Shown: positions 55,401 through 64,000 of the stretch, piece by piece
Numbering within the stretch: the stretch's first letter is position 1
Layout of the letters: every line of letters begins with the position of its first letter
Notes under the pieces: generated by a model
The model's database searches: none
The model's input: the letters and a program-made list of their open reading frames with translations, nothing else
What the model was told of the DNA's origin: nothing
Origin: Megalonaias nervosa
Lineage: Eukaryota; Mollusca; Bivalvia; Unionida; Unionidae
Length of the DNA stretch: 64,000 nt
Direction: 5' to 3'
NCBI GenBank assembly: GCA_016617855.1
Contig: JAECUM010094020.1
Location: 1-64,000 of the forward strand
Program-made: the position numbers and the translations under genes

Positions 55401-58400
55401 TAATTTCTCAAAACTGAAATCTAATAATGCAAACATTTGTTTCAATGTCTGGGATTTTATTTTGGTAGTGAAAAATTAGCAACATTAGATGATAAATATT
55501 AAATTATATAGGACGGATCTCGCATACTGAGTGTGCTCTTTACCAACTCAGGAAAGAGTTCAAGTTGATTGAGAGTTTCACACATTTTGCAATAAACAAT
55601 TTGATGGTTCCAATAAACAGATGAAACTGATGGATATTTGTTTTTAAACAACACTTTACCATTAGGCCAAATAAAAAAGATTTTGGTTGTGGTTATATTT
55701 ACATCCCTTTATTAATATTTTCATTCAATTAAAATGTTTTTTTTTGGTCTGTTATACTGTACTAGTACATGTATTTAATTTTAAAAACAAAATTATAGGG
55801 TCATCAGTTAAAAAAATAAGTTTGGTTGGGTTACCAGAACCATGCATACTTTTTATTTGTCCCTACAAGTTGCTGAATAAGCTTTACCTTAAAAGAAAAT
55901 AACAAGTAAGCTAATTTTCATTGTAGTTCTAATGAAAGAAGACTGTCACTCTTTCCATTTATGTGATAGCTGTAGAATGAAACTGGTTCACTATTAATTA
56001 TAATTTCACTGCCTGAATTTTCAATGCAGGAAATAATTTGTTTTTCTTATTTCACATTATACTGTTATGGAGATAACATAAATATTAATGCATCTTAAAT
56101 GATATCATTTTTAATACTTGTGGCATAATCTAGGTTCAGCTTTATTTTCCAAACCGATATGTAACCTGACAATATGTCATATACCAAAATAGTCTGTCTA
56201 TAGAAAGTAAACACCATTAAGTGACATAAAACAGTCTGTCACTAGAAAGATTCAATGCCATCAAGTGACATACAACAGTCTTTCAATAGAAAGGAAACAC
56301 CATCAAGTGAATATCAAAACAGACTGTCTATAGAAAGTAAACACTATCAAGTGACATCAAAACAGCCTGTCTGTAGAAAAGTAAACACCATCAAGTGACA
56401 TCAAAACAGTCTGTCACTAGAAAGTAAACACCATCAAGTGACATATCAAAACAGCCTGTTTACAGAAAGTAAACACATCAAGTGACATCAAAACAGCCTG
56501 TCTATAGAAAAGTAAACACCATCAAGTGACATTAAAACAGTCTGTCTACAGAAAGTAAACACCATCAAGTGACATCAAAACAGTCTGTCTACAGAAAGTA
56601 AACACCATCAAGTGACATATCAAAACAGACTATCTACAGAAAGTAAACACCATCAAGTGACATCAAAACAGTCTGTCTACAGAAAGTAAACACCATCAAG
56701 TGACATATCAAAACAGTCTGTCTACAGAAAGTAAACACCCTCAAGTGACATCAAAACAGTCTGTCTACAGAAAGTAAACACCATCAAGTGACATATCAAA
56801 ACTGTCTATAGAAAGTAAACACCATCAAGTGACATATCAAAACATTCTGTCTATAGAAAGTAAACTCCATCAAGTGACACTTCATCAAAACAGCCTGTCT
56901 GTAGAAAGTAAACACCATCAAGTGATACATCAAAACAGTCTGTCTATAGCTAATAAACACCATCAAGTGATATGATAGTAGACTTTACACTCTAGTGAAG
57001 GAAAAATTAATTGGAAATTACGTTTAACTAAAACTTGGATAATCCTTCACTGCTTGCATTATGACACAGTTCCAGAAGTAAGCATCTCTGTGAATGTGAT
57101 GAGTAGTAATGCAATTGAGCAATAAAAATTATTTCAAATACACTACTCATTAAACAAAGGAAGATTGATTGACTGATTGATTGATTGATTGGAGAATTAT
57201 CAGGGGCAAATACAGAGTATCCTGGTTTTTCTATATTTGATTTTTCATGAAATCTTGCAATATTGTCCCAGTGATTGCAGGCAATTTAAACATTCAAATG
57301 CCAAAATTATTCAGAAAGAGCCATTTACAAAATCTTAACCAATGAAAGCAAACAAAAAGTTAAGTGCACACAATTTTATAGGTCTTACTATATTATCTGT
57401 CATAAATAACGTTAGCTTTTTTCTTCAAATATCATCATTAAATGATACACAGATGTAGACTGTTTCAACTTCTCATCACATTAAAAGAAGAACCATGTAT
57501 CATGGTGTGACAATAGAGTAACTACTGGCGTAGCTATCATGGTGTGACACTGAAGTAATCATTTGTGTAACTATCACGGTGTGACAACAGGGTAACTACC
57601 TGTGTAACTATTATGGTGTGACAATAGAGTAACTACTTGTGTAATTATCATTGTGTGAGTACAGAGTAACTGCTGGTGTAACTATCATGGTGTGACAATG
57701 GAGTAACTACTCATTTACACGCTTTACTTACTGCAATTTATTCCAAGCCAAAAGGTCTGTTAATTATCTGAAGGTTAATTTATTAAATATACTCATTTTA
57801 AAGTCAAGTCCAAATGCAAACTGCAGAGACCTAGATTTACTGTCAAATAATGTGCCAGCAGATCAGGATCTATGCAGTTCATTAAGATTAATCAGTAGAA
57901 AAACAACACAGACCCTGATATACCGGTGTATTATGCAATGGCAGATTAGGGTCTGTGTTGGTTGCATTTGGACATGACTTAAATGCAAGTCTATACAGGA
58001 AACTAAGCTGATGATAAATTGTTAGTTTGTACAGATCAATTGAACAATTCAGTTTGTATAGATCAATTAATAGTTTGTACAGATCAGTTAGGCAATGCAG
58101 TTGTACAGATCAGTTTGACTATACAGTTCATACAGATCAGTTAGACAATACAGTTTGTACAGATCATTTAGGCAATACAGTTTGTACAGATCAGTTAGGT
58201 AATAGATTTTGTACAGATCAATTATGCAATACAGTTTTTGATAAGAGTCTTAGCCATGGCATATTTAATGCAGCACTAAAGTAGACTGGGTACAAGTCTT
58301 TGTCATTAGATTATACTCATCAAAAATGGAATGTTTTGTTGAATATGTGAAATATGGAAGTCTATTCCACGATATTTATAATATTATCCAAATTTTAAAA

Positions 58401-61400
58401 AAAGAGACAATTATTAAAGGCAATAAATGTCATGACAAACACCACATAAAAAAATAACTATCTGGAAAAAGGTTGATCAAGTCAGTTTTCATGATAATAA
58501 ACAAGAGAAAATTCAATGTTACCATTCAAAAATCCACCACATCTATGAATAGGTGTATTGCTATCACTATATACATGTACCTCCAAGACCTTTAATTTCT
58601 ACAATGACTGGTGCACTAAACAAAATAATGAAAGCCAATAATACTTTTTCTTAGCACTATGGGAATAACTTAAATCTAATTCAACCATGATGATGCTGAC
58701 ATAAAATTATATTTCCAATTGATGCAAATTACATACTTCTAATAGTTTCTAAGTAACTGAGCATAAACTGTAAAATGGGATTCTCAGGACTAAAGTTCTT
58801 GGTGAAAAGGGGAATAACCATGTAAAATATTGAATATAAATAACTGAAATGGTACATATTAACAAAAAACAAATATGTTAAATCTACCATATCTATTGCA
58901 TATAACAGAGTGCAACTGTAAACAACATATACAATGATATGTCATGGCATAATGTGCTGGAATATCAGGGCCTATATTACTTGTGTCACTGATTTGTATA
59001 AATCCCTTTGTTATTTATTAAATACATGTACTCGGGTTTCATTTTTTTTGTACAATGATGCCCGAGGGTAATTTACGTATATTGTATATTATTTCGAAAC
59101 AGTGAGTTCGGTTCATCCTATGCAACATGTGCGAAGTGCTTTCGATGGGAAAAACCGGTATTCATCAAGCACACGGATGATGTAGGATTACATCGTCTGT
59201 GTATAAATACCTCACTGTAGGACAAAAACATTAAACTACGAAAACGTCTTGTCAGTGAGCAATCTATTTAAGGACTTGCAAATCTCCAGCTATAGAGGTA
59301 TGTGAGTTATTTATTAATTTCTTATGTATATTATAGGTTATAACTATTGTACTACCACATTTATTTTTGTATATTTTCTATGTAACTCTGGCTTGCATAG
59401 TATAATGCAAATTGAAATATTTTCTATTCTTGTATGTGACTTAACAGGGGATCTATATTAGCAATAAAGTTGCATTTTATTAAGAAAAGTTTAGTACCAT
59501 AGGATTCTTATCGGACACAGGTAGGTTCACTTCTGAACCTGTTTATTGCATTGTAATGTTGTGCCGATAATATAATTTGTATAGCTTACTGTATATAACG
59601 TCATTATGTGTTATCGTATGTGCCCGTGTCATTCTTATTACATGGTGTTAGATTTATTTTCAGCTGATCAGAGTTGACAGGGTTACTAAGCAGCTGTAGA
59701 GATGACCATAGCAGCTGTAGAGCTGACCACAGTGATCAGAGTTGATGGGGTAGCAGCTGTAGAGCTGACCTTAAAGTTGACCATAGCAGCCATAGGGCTG
59801 ATTGAACAGTGTTTTGCTGGTTTGGTAGCATGTGATCGGATGTTGCTGACCGATAGGTGGGTGCTGATTGCCTGATTGACCAAGTGATTGAATAGTGGTC
59901 GGTGATCACCTGTAAAGCTGACTGCTTGACTGACCAGTGTGACTGGTAGCCAAGTATTCTAGTGATGGAGTGTTTTGTGTAACTCCATACATGTATCCTT
60001 TTAGCCGAGGGCTAATTTTTGGTTTGTTATACCCAGTATTTTGGGACTGTAAAGATCTGTCCCATTTTTACATCATTTTACTATTTGAGTAAAGGACATC
60101 ATTTTCTACTATTTGAGTGAATACGTCATTTTTACTATATGAGTAAAGTACATCATTTTTACCATTCGAGTAAAACACATCATTCTTTTCATCAGGTGAA
60201 ATTACTGTGAATCATTAACCTCTGTCCTTGTACTATGCAAGGTCATTTACTTGTATTCACATTTATGTTACATTATTAAGTTTGTGTGGATTGTGTTAAT
60301 TTGTCCAATATTTGGATCTTATACATGCACATATTAATCATAATGCTTTTCTTCATTTGAGTCATTCATCAATAAACATTGTATTTGTATCAACCATCAT
60401 TAGTATTTTGTTATAAATCTGACCCCAACCTGGTTATCTTGTTACAGCTTGTTCTATTGATTACTCATAATAAACTGTATTTGACCCTCATCTGCTGGCA
60501 CATTATATGATGGCAAATCTGAGTCAATGCAGTCTGCACATGGTTCTGACTCATATGGCAGTATATATGGTAAATATTAATGATTTTAAATCACTGAATC
60601 TCTCTGATCTCATTCTGTTAAGTTTTTATGTCCCTGTCATGTGTTGGCCATATCCCTCCATCCTGTTGCACCTCCATCAGTACCATCTGATCCATAGCAA
60701 TCTGTATTTCTACTCAATAACTTTTGAAGAACTTCATGGATTGTTACTCAATTTTATGAAATTATGAAGACAAAAGTCAGGACTGAATTGTCACCATTTA
60801 AATTTTATTTTTATGACCAGTGTGTTGGGAACATCCATGTTATACTGACACATTTCAAGTTCTGATCTATTTCAGGTATAAATGAACAAAACAAACAAGT
60901 CCAAAATGTTAAAATATTTAGAACAAGATTAATAAACTGCTATAAATGAACTACATGATGTCATCTACATATGTCTACATACATGCTTATCTAAATTTAA
61001 ATTTTGCCCTTAAGTGGAGTTTGCTTAACTGTGCTAATAATATTTTCATAAAATAAACTCGCCCCGACAAAGCAGTTAAAAATGAAATATTGCTGTAATG
61101 ACCTGAAAATCTAACTAGGTTATCTATATATGACAAGAAAAGAGCATACAAACTTCTAATTGTCTATCTCAAGTGGTTTTTTTATTTATCTTGCTAACAA
61201 GATTTTTGTCCCAAAAAGTCTTAGTCCCAAATATTTAAAAATGTAAAACATGTTGAAAATTGCTGTAGTGGTCTGAAAATCAAATCAGGTCATCTACATA
61301 TGCATAAAAATGCGATAAACAATTATCTGTCTATGCATAGTGGCTTTTGCACACTCTAGATAACAAGCTTTTCTGCATGCATGGATTGACACCATCAAAT

Positions 61401-63923
61401 CATGACCTCATTGCAAGTAGTGAGGGATAAAAAAAAATTGTGTCAGCTTAAAACTGTACATAACAATGTGCTAAAGGCATCATTACCCTCTGGGATAAAA
61501 ATGCTCCCTCTGAAGGGTCCCTCTTTGACTGGTATTCTTCTTACACCTGACTTCATATATGATCTATCTACACATATCTCCAAAAGGCTGGTACCAGATG
61601 TGTTTCCCAAGTAAGCAGGACCTTCTTCAAGTGAAGGGAACACTCTTATCTTCACCTTCCAGGGAATTTCAACATTTTTCTTGATCAATCTTTGTCCCTG
61701 TGATGCTGACATGCTCCAGAATAAACCCATGGGTTCTACCCCTAGAAAGACATAGATTAAGAAATAACATTTAATATGCAATTTTTTTATATTATTTAGG
61801 CAGTGTACCCTTTAATACATCTCCATAGCCTGCAAACTATAACACAATCTTTCTATTCCATCACACCACTCACACCGACCACATCCCCTCTATAAAAGAC
61901 AAGGTTCATCTAATTAAAGGACAATGGTCCTCTTCTTATGAGGCCACAGGAATGGCCTCTTACTGAGGGGGCAAACTTAGTAAAAATAAACTATTTTGGT
62001 ATATCATAAAAAGTGACTTCTAATCAGGGGTTGACCTCTCTTGAAACATCCTCTCCAGTGGGGACAATTGTAGTACAATTCCGTCTCACCTATTTTTGAG
62101 ACAGAAACTATAATATCGGCTGTGGCAGCGGCATAAATATGGTGTTGAAGTTTTTGTGCAAGCCTATAACTTAAAACTAGGTGTAGAATTTAATGCAGTT
62201 TGCTATACGTTAAGCTGATGTTGAGGAAGTGACAATTCCAGTTCTTTTTTTCAAAGCTGATCCCACCAAGCTGAGAAGGGCTGGAGAAATTCAAGGTCAC
62301 CCATAAATTCTATATATTATGACAGAATTCAATATACATTTGCTATGATGAATGTTTTTATCTCTGAATTTATCTTTGAAACATTCCATAAGTAGCCAAA
62401 ACCTTTCTTTTAAAACCAACATTGCCCATGGGTCATACCCCTGACTCTGTCATTGCTCTCCATAGTCCAGCAACCATTCTAATACCCACTCTATAACCAT
62501 ATTAATTTCTTGAATGAGAAAGCCAAGTCAACTAGAATTTGGTCTCTCATTAACACTACAAGGGACTTTTCAAGATGGGTGCCTATGGTGGTGGCCATAA
62601 CTGACACTGGCAAGGCACCATTTAGTACCAACTAGACATCATAAGTAGACTTTCGGTGAAAGCAGAATGTCGATATAATTAGCCATCAAGGAGAAGTAAT
62701 AACAATACTGTCATGGTGACCACTGTGATAGCCATATCAGAAGTTGGATCAGCAATGTTTTCATTTCGGACCAACTAGAAGTGGTTCTGAGCAACCTCAG
62801 GTTAATATGAATGTCCATTCAGAAGACATAGTGATAACAATATTTTCAACACAATGGACACCAGATTCGCACCATTTGATATAGATCCAATTAGACATCA
62901 TAAGAAGTCATCCGCCTAAAAATCTCCATGGCAACATTACACTTTATTTAGGATGAGTAGCGACAAGATTTTAATGATAGTCTCAGTGGTAGCATTGTTG
63001 GCCATCAGATCAGAACCATTTTTCTTTAGCACCATTGAGACATGATGAGAAGTCTTTCAGTGAAAATCACACACTGATATGGTCATCTATTCAGCAGGAC
63101 TAACAACAAAAAGATTTGCTAAATGGAAACTGTGGTGGCCATATTGGACAAGTTGTAAATATATTTCATATGGCTATGATTATCTTGCACTATTGAGGGG
63201 TGAAAAAACAAGAAATGTCTGACCATATGGAATAAATTGCTTATAAGGGCCTTGGAAACATGTCTCATGGATGCTCACATAACATGAATTTTTCTAGAAT
63301 ACACTTTGCTCAGTAAACTAAATTTACCAATGTTTTTATTTTCCTCCCTGAAAGTTTGCTAGGTGAATGAAATTGATAATTTTTACATAAAATTGTATTG
63401 ATTACTTAACAGTACTAAAGTAAAACAGAGTCTGATTAATTTACAGCCTCTATGAAAAGAACAAACTCTTTATGATTAAATTCTTAAATCTTCCCAAAAT
63501 AACCTTCATAAGTTCCAGACTGTGCAGCATCCTTGAAGAGGTCTATCAGGCCATTACGATCCGCAGTATAACAGCATATGACTGGAGCACAACTTTATTC
63601 TCCTCAAGCTCTGCACGCAGTTTAACTGTCTCATAAAGTTGCAATCCTGAGACTTTAATATGAACCTTCTCATCAACCAATCCTGAACTGGGTGTGACAG
63701 ACAGTTTTGGTGGTGACTCTGATGATTTTGAAGCATTATGGGAAATATATCGAAGATGTGGCCAAAAACCATCAACTTCACAGGGTGATTTGTCTGTCTT
63801 TATGGTTCTAATTAGGCAGCTGCTACCATGGTGAAATAACTTCTGGTAAAAACATCTGGAAATTGTTGTACCAAACATCCTCAAGAAAATGCTTCTATAA
63901 TTCTTTCTTTGAACCTGTATCAC
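46145..63923 (-). CDS. Acyl-CoA thioesterase / BAAT family enzyme, seven exons
   Basis: Exons (minus strand): 63923-63504, 61741-61487, 54154-53985, 50655-50542, 49595-49516, 48996-48912, 46426-46145. All introns examined are GT...AG and phases fit, giving about 470 residues, the normal size. The N-terminal beta domain (PPKLSVTPSSGLVDEKVHI; VEPMGLFWSM; YMKSGVRRIPVKEGPFRGS) is followed by an alpha/beta-hydrolase domain. Its nucleophile elbow is GLCLGG (Cys), the acid is in LTAGDDLM, and the His is in GAGHFIEPPYIP. ACOT enzymes use Ser here and BAAT uses Cys, so acyl transfer or thioester hydrolysis is possible. The basic N-terminus could target mitochondria or peroxisomes. Exon 1 has a one-base deletion (TT at 63570-63571). 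Confidence 0.82.
47040..47860. repeat. Degenerate 'AGTGACCTTGACC' repeats in intron 6
   Basis: About four units with TTTCAGTCAC(A/T)GTG, TTTGAC and AAGCCATCCA words belong to the family at 44090-44660. A scrap near 47360-47460 copies exon 7 (TCTGTCCTTCGCATCAACAG ... CCTTTTATATTTGTCAGGGC). Confidence 0.6.
47925..48895. repeat. Four to five 170 bp repeats in intron 6
   Basis: Units share CATCA(G/A)A.TA(T/G).TTGAAT(G/A)(G/A)TTCT, CATCCCATGTAAA and GGCCATAACTCTGTCCA-like words. They end in GGATGGACAGATGG and CCCACATCTCGATGTGGGGC, the same family as 40340-40790. Confidence 0.65.
48912..48996 (-). CDS. Exon 6 of the thioesterase/BAAT-like gene
   Basis: It starts after CATTCCAG at 48996 and ends ACCA|GTAAGA at 48912. 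The 85 bp code LRPDLVYATEEGVVLRDCF and QVDGNTIIP. Confidence 0.8.
49516..49595 (-). CDS. Exon 5 of the thioesterase/BAAT-like gene
   Basis: It starts after TTTGCAG at 49595 and ends AACAG|GTATGA at 49516. The 80 bp code VKTVINVNGIPSDGIVQKGK and LNPYSN, with the last Arg codon split to exon 6. Confidence 0.8.
49866..49886. repeat. (CATG)n microsatellite
   Basis: About five CATG units in intron 4. Confidence 0.85.
50542..50655 (-). CDS. Exon 4, with the nucleophile
   Basis: It starts after TTCATTCAG at 50655 and ends CCCAGG|GTAAAT at 50542. It codes DAFDWYSQQPYVTSDRMGMV followed by GLCLGGSLALW. The G-x-C-x-G elbow has Cys where acyl-CoA thioesterases have Ser. Confidence 0.87.
50656..52311. 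other. Intron 3, left part: nothing recognised
   Basis: Non-coding AT-rich intron sequence with no recognisable frame. Confidence 0.5.
52312..52655 (+). repeat. tRNA-derived SINE with conserved central and 3' parts
   Basis: The head is GATGGCCTAGTGGTTAGAAC (A box) and GGTTTGATCCC (B box). The central part has a short GTTAGGACTGGTCAGCCTG duplication. The 3' part, TGTCTGTGGCATGATGCCCC to GCGATATGACTGAAAAATTG, ends in an ACACAC tail. The 3' part recurs at 32882-33012. The layout fits mollusc META/RUDI-type SINEs, from memory. Confidence 0.8.
53561..53597 (+). repeat. SINE head fragment
   Basis: GGGGCCCTGAGTAGCCGAGT matches the first 35 bp of the SINE at 53684 and then stops. Confidence 0.6.
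53684..53922 (+). repeat. tRNA-derived SINE (Leu/Ser-type head, AAC tail)
   Basis: A box TGGCCGAGTGGTCTAAAGCG, B box GGGTATGAGTC/GGGTTCGG, and an (ACA)n tail at 53908-53922. Close to the copy at 44662-44930. Confidence 0.85.
53985..54154 (-). CDS. Exon 3 of the thioesterase/BAAT-like gene
   Basis: It starts after CTTCCAG at 54154 and ends TTCTTG|GTTAGA at 53985. It codes DGPFPAVIDMCGG, LASHGFATFSLCYM and the loop with LPKHLAEI, the first strands of the hydrolase domain. Confidence 0.85.
54155..56189. other. Intron 2, part: nothing recognised
   Basis: Non-coding intron sequence with T- and A-rich runs and no gene. Confidence 0.5.
56190..56975. repeat. Minisatellite, unit about 43-46 bp, about 18 copies
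   Basis: The unit is (C)AGTCTGTCTA(C/T)AGAAAGTAAAC followed by ACCATCAAGTGACAT(AT)CAAAA. Alternation of the short (ACATCAAAA) and long (ACATATCAAAA) forms suggests higher-order units in the centre. Confidence 0.92.
57164..57192. repeat. (GATT)n microsatellite
   Basis: About seven GATT-type units. Confidence 0.9.
57497..57715. repeat. Minisatellite, unit about 36-43 bp, about 6 copies
   Basis: The unit is GTGTAACTATCATGGTGTGA followed by CAATAGAGTAACTACT, with substitutions in each copy. Confidence 0.85.
58020..58245. repeat. Minisatellite, unit about 27 bp, about 9 copies
   Basis: The unit is AGTTTGTACAGATCAGTTAG followed by GCAATAC, with an occasional shorter unit. Confidence 0.88.
59026..59518 (+). 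other. Possible solo LTR or promoter-like sequence
   Basis: TGTACTCGGG near the left and CGGACACA near the right could be TG..CA ends. In between lie TATAAATA (59203) and an AATAAAG (59464), in the order expected of an LTR. No target duplication was recognised, so this is a weak call. Confidence 0.25.
59655..59800. repeat. Short GCAGCTGTAGAGCTGACC repeats
   Basis: About five imperfect copies of GCAGCTGTAGAG(C/A)TGACC, with spacers of about 12-20 bp. Confidence 0.7.
60060..60192. repeat. Minisatellite, unit about 27-33 bp, 5 copies
   Basis: The unit is ATCATTTTTACTATTTGAGT followed by AAA(G/A)(G/T)AC. Confidence 0.82.
60193..61486. other. Intron 2, part: nothing recognised
   Basis: Non-coding. 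Two diverged direct copies of about 130 bp (TGTAATGACCTGAAAATC / TGTAGTGGTCTGAAAATC) lie at about 61085 and 61263. Confidence 0.45.
61487..61741 (-). CDS. Exon 2 of the thioesterase/BAAT-like gene
   Basis: It starts after TTTCTAG at 61741 and ends GAGG|GTAATG at 61487. It codes VEPMGLFWSMSASQGQRL ... SGVRRIPVKEGPFRGS, the conserved end of the N-terminal domain. Confidence 0.85.
61742..63503. other. Intron 1: nothing recognised
   Basis: Intron of 1.76 kb. Weakly repeated 'GGTGGCCATA..ACA' and 'GACATCATAAG(T/A)AGTC' words between 62580 and 63170 suggest an old tandem array of about 130 bp units. Confidence 0.5.
63504..63923 (-). CDS. Exon 1 of the thioesterase/BAAT-like gene
   Basis: It codes a basic, Arg/Phe-rich leader (first Met at 63923, alternative MFGTTISRCFYQ further in) and the start of the thioesterase N-terminal domain. 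The frame breaks at a TT run (63570-63571) that should be TTT to join SYAV to ADRNGLIDLFKDAAQSGTYE. It ends GAAG|GTTATT at 63504 in phase 1. Confidence 0.75.
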
Positions 63924-64000
63924 CTTTCTACAAGGAAAAAGAAATATAATGAAAAGAACTAACTCTGACAGTGGTGATTGCTATATCTCAGTGGACTTTT

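Noticed and set aside
56190..56975. CRISPR-like array
   Set aside because: Repeats are directly tandem without unique spacers, and the sequence is eukaryotic; it is a minisatellite.
58027..58284. 85-codon frame rich in TDQLDNTVCTDQ repeats
   Set aside because: It is the translation of the 27 bp minisatellite, and no support for a gene is seen.

Overview
The window is invertebrate nuclear DNA, most likely from a bivalve mollusc. The evidence is tRNA-derived SINEs of mollusc type with (AAC)n tails, the dense layer of degenerate repeats around the '...CAGTGACCTTGACC...' motif, many minisatellites, and a widely spread seven-exon thioesterase gene. The species cannot be named from the sequence.

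Positions 1-23144 hold two endogenous DNA-virus-like elements of the Maverick/Polinton (adintovirus-like) class, placed head to head. The left one (1-6206, genes on the minus strand) runs off the window start. The right one (6483-23144, about 16.7 kb) is present from end to end with about 265 bp terminal inverted repeats. A 276 bp spacer separates them. Both carry the same morphogenesis block in the same order: P/Q-rich protein with a conserved C-terminal domain, basic core-like protein, double-jelly-roll major capsid, pX-like protein, adenain-type protease, fibre-like protein with DAATKKYVDD repeats, small protein, two-helix membrane protein, penton-like minor capsid. The right element continues with an accessory zone (repeats, a degraded gene, a foldback element, an HNH/NUMOD endonuclease, a Cys-rich protein). 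It then carries a protein-primed-type DNA polymerase B joined to an SF1 helicase and a C-terminal HNH-like module, a Polinton integrase, a zinc-ribbon + phospholipase A2 protein and a packaging ATPase. The two elements are diverged relatives rather than a fresh duplication, and both carry gene-breaking mutations.

From 23145 to about 35100 lies a graveyard of transposons: a gypsy-type Gag scrap, a Tigger/pogo-like remnant, a 475 bp foldback element, a broken hAT transposase, a 5'-truncated non-LTR retrotransposon, an internally deleted gypsy element and SINE pieces. From 35100 to 46140 there is no gene, only microsatellites and degenerate repeats.

The right end (46145-63923, minus strand) is one host gene of the acyl-CoA thioesterase / bile acid-CoA:amino acid N-acyltransferase (BAAT) family. 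Seven exons fit together by splice sites and phase. Its nucleophile is a cysteine. Its introns carry several minisatellites and SINEs. One missing base in a TT run of exon 1 suggests the assembly contains homopolymer errors, which matters when judging the frameshifts in the viral genes.
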